A stretch of 6,699 bases of DNA from Candidatus Kapaibacterium sp. (GTDB lineage: Bacteria; Bacteroidota; Ignavibacteria; Kapaibacteriales; HRBIN21), in contig JANWXA010000109.1 in NCBI GenBank assembly GCA_025055465.1, positions 1 through 6,699 on the forward strand, written 5' to 3'. Below are positions 6,375 to 6,699 of this stretch, one piece after another. The position numbers and the translations under genes were made by a program. Below the pieces are notes generated by a model. It ran no database searches, had not been told where the DNA came from, and saw only the letters and a program-made list of their open reading frames with translations. Position 1 is the first letter of the stretch, and every line of letters begins with the position of its first letter.

Positions 6375-6699
6375 ATGCGCCAAGCAGTCTTCATTCCGAT
6401 GTTTCTTGCTGCAGTCAGCATTTTTGTCTACAATGCATGGCGTCTGGTGAAATTTCTCCGACTGGCGCGCCCCCAGAAGCGGTGGGACGCAATCGGGCGG
6501 CGTTTCTGGCAAACATTGGTAGTGGCCTTTGGACAGAAGCGGCTTCTTCGGGACAAAGTAGCGGGAGTGGTTCACGCCAGTATCTTTTGGGGATTCCTTA
6601 TTCTGCTGACTTCAGCGGTGGAGGCGGTCCTGGAAGGCTTCCATCCTCAGTGGTCGTTGAGCTTTATGGGGCCGCTGTACTCGCTGAGCACAATTTTGG
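6375..6699 (+). CDS. Membrane Fe-S/heme oxidoreductase (HdrD-like), N-terminal part
   Basis: The gene runs off the window; 108 complete codons are visible. They match the N-terminus of the (Fe-S)-binding, heterodisulfide-reductase-related proteins with a NarI-like membrane domain, the type proposed to pass electrons from electron-transfer flavoprotein to menaquinone during beta-oxidation. Seen here: a first membrane helix (about 4-21), a basic cytoplasmic loop with FGQKRLLRD (52-60), then a second helix whose GVVHASIFWGF segment holds H67, a likely heme b ligand. The missing part should carry further helices, a 4Fe-4S dicluster domain and two CCG cysteine motifs. ATG 6375 is the likely start; an in-frame GTG at 6357 would add six residues. 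No clear Shine-Dalgarno. It is divergent to the regulator gene. Family call is good, physiological partner inferred. Confidence 0.75.
   Translation, partial: MRQAVFIPMFLAAVSIFVYNAWRLVKFLRLARPQKRWDAIGRRFWQTLVVAFGQKRLLRDKVAGVVHASIFWGFLILLTSAVEAVLEGFHPQWSLSFMGPLYSLSTIL

Noticed and set aside
6141..6575. A long upstream extension of the regulator reading frame on the - strand
   Set aside because: The extra 145 residues show no family similarity, have a composition unlike the rest, and overlap the start of the oxidoreductase gene, whose + strand product is clearly recognisable.

Overview
The window (roughly 55% GC by eye) looks like chromosomal DNA from the Bacteroidetes/Chlorobi superphylum, possibly the Ignavibacteria/Kapabacteria side. 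This is inferred from four things: a PorV/PorQ-type outer-membrane beta-barrel protein, a serine-palmitoyltransferase-like enzyme closely resembling the Bacteroides type, a membrane-anchored HdrD-like iron-sulfur oxidoreductase of the kind common in that group, and a moderate GC content with usable Shine-Dalgarno sites at some genes. There is no rRNA or other marker here, so the placement is tentative. I see no mobile element, CRISPR array, tRNA or rRNA.

Layout. From 135 to 5421 six genes lie on the + strand: an Mpg/AAG-type 3-methyladenine DNA glycosylase (135-758); a PLP-dependent alpha-oxoamine synthase, best read as serine palmitoyltransferase (841-2115); a short-chain dehydrogenase/reductase (2120-2884); a PorV/PorQ-family barrel (2884-3891); an NHL-repeat beta-propeller lipoprotein (3897-4970); and a small unrecognised lipoprotein (4990-5421). 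From the synthase onward the gaps run from a 1-base overlap to 19 bases, so these five genes are probably one transcript. The glycosylase sits 82 bases upstream and may share the transcript or only neighbour it. On the - strand a Crp/Fnr-family regulator (6140 to 5418) converges on the last lipoprotein, and the two stop codons overlap. Diverging from the regulator, the 5' end of an Fe-S/heme membrane oxidoreductase gene starts at 6375 and runs off the window.

How they may work together. The synthase plus the adjacent reductase could perform the first two steps of sphingoid-base synthesis (serine plus acyl thioester to 3-ketosphinganine, then to sphinganine), followed in the same operon by one outer-membrane barrel and two lipoproteins, so the operon reads as an envelope operon. 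The regulator keeps an FNR-like CxxC and a cysteine matching the fourth FNR ligand, but lacks a canonical set of four ligands. It also has an altered DNA-recognition helix. It lies divergent to an electron-transfer gene, so redox control of that gene is plausible but not shown. The 234-base intergenic region between them carries a 7-bp-arm inverted repeat, and half of that motif recurs at the regulator's start codon.
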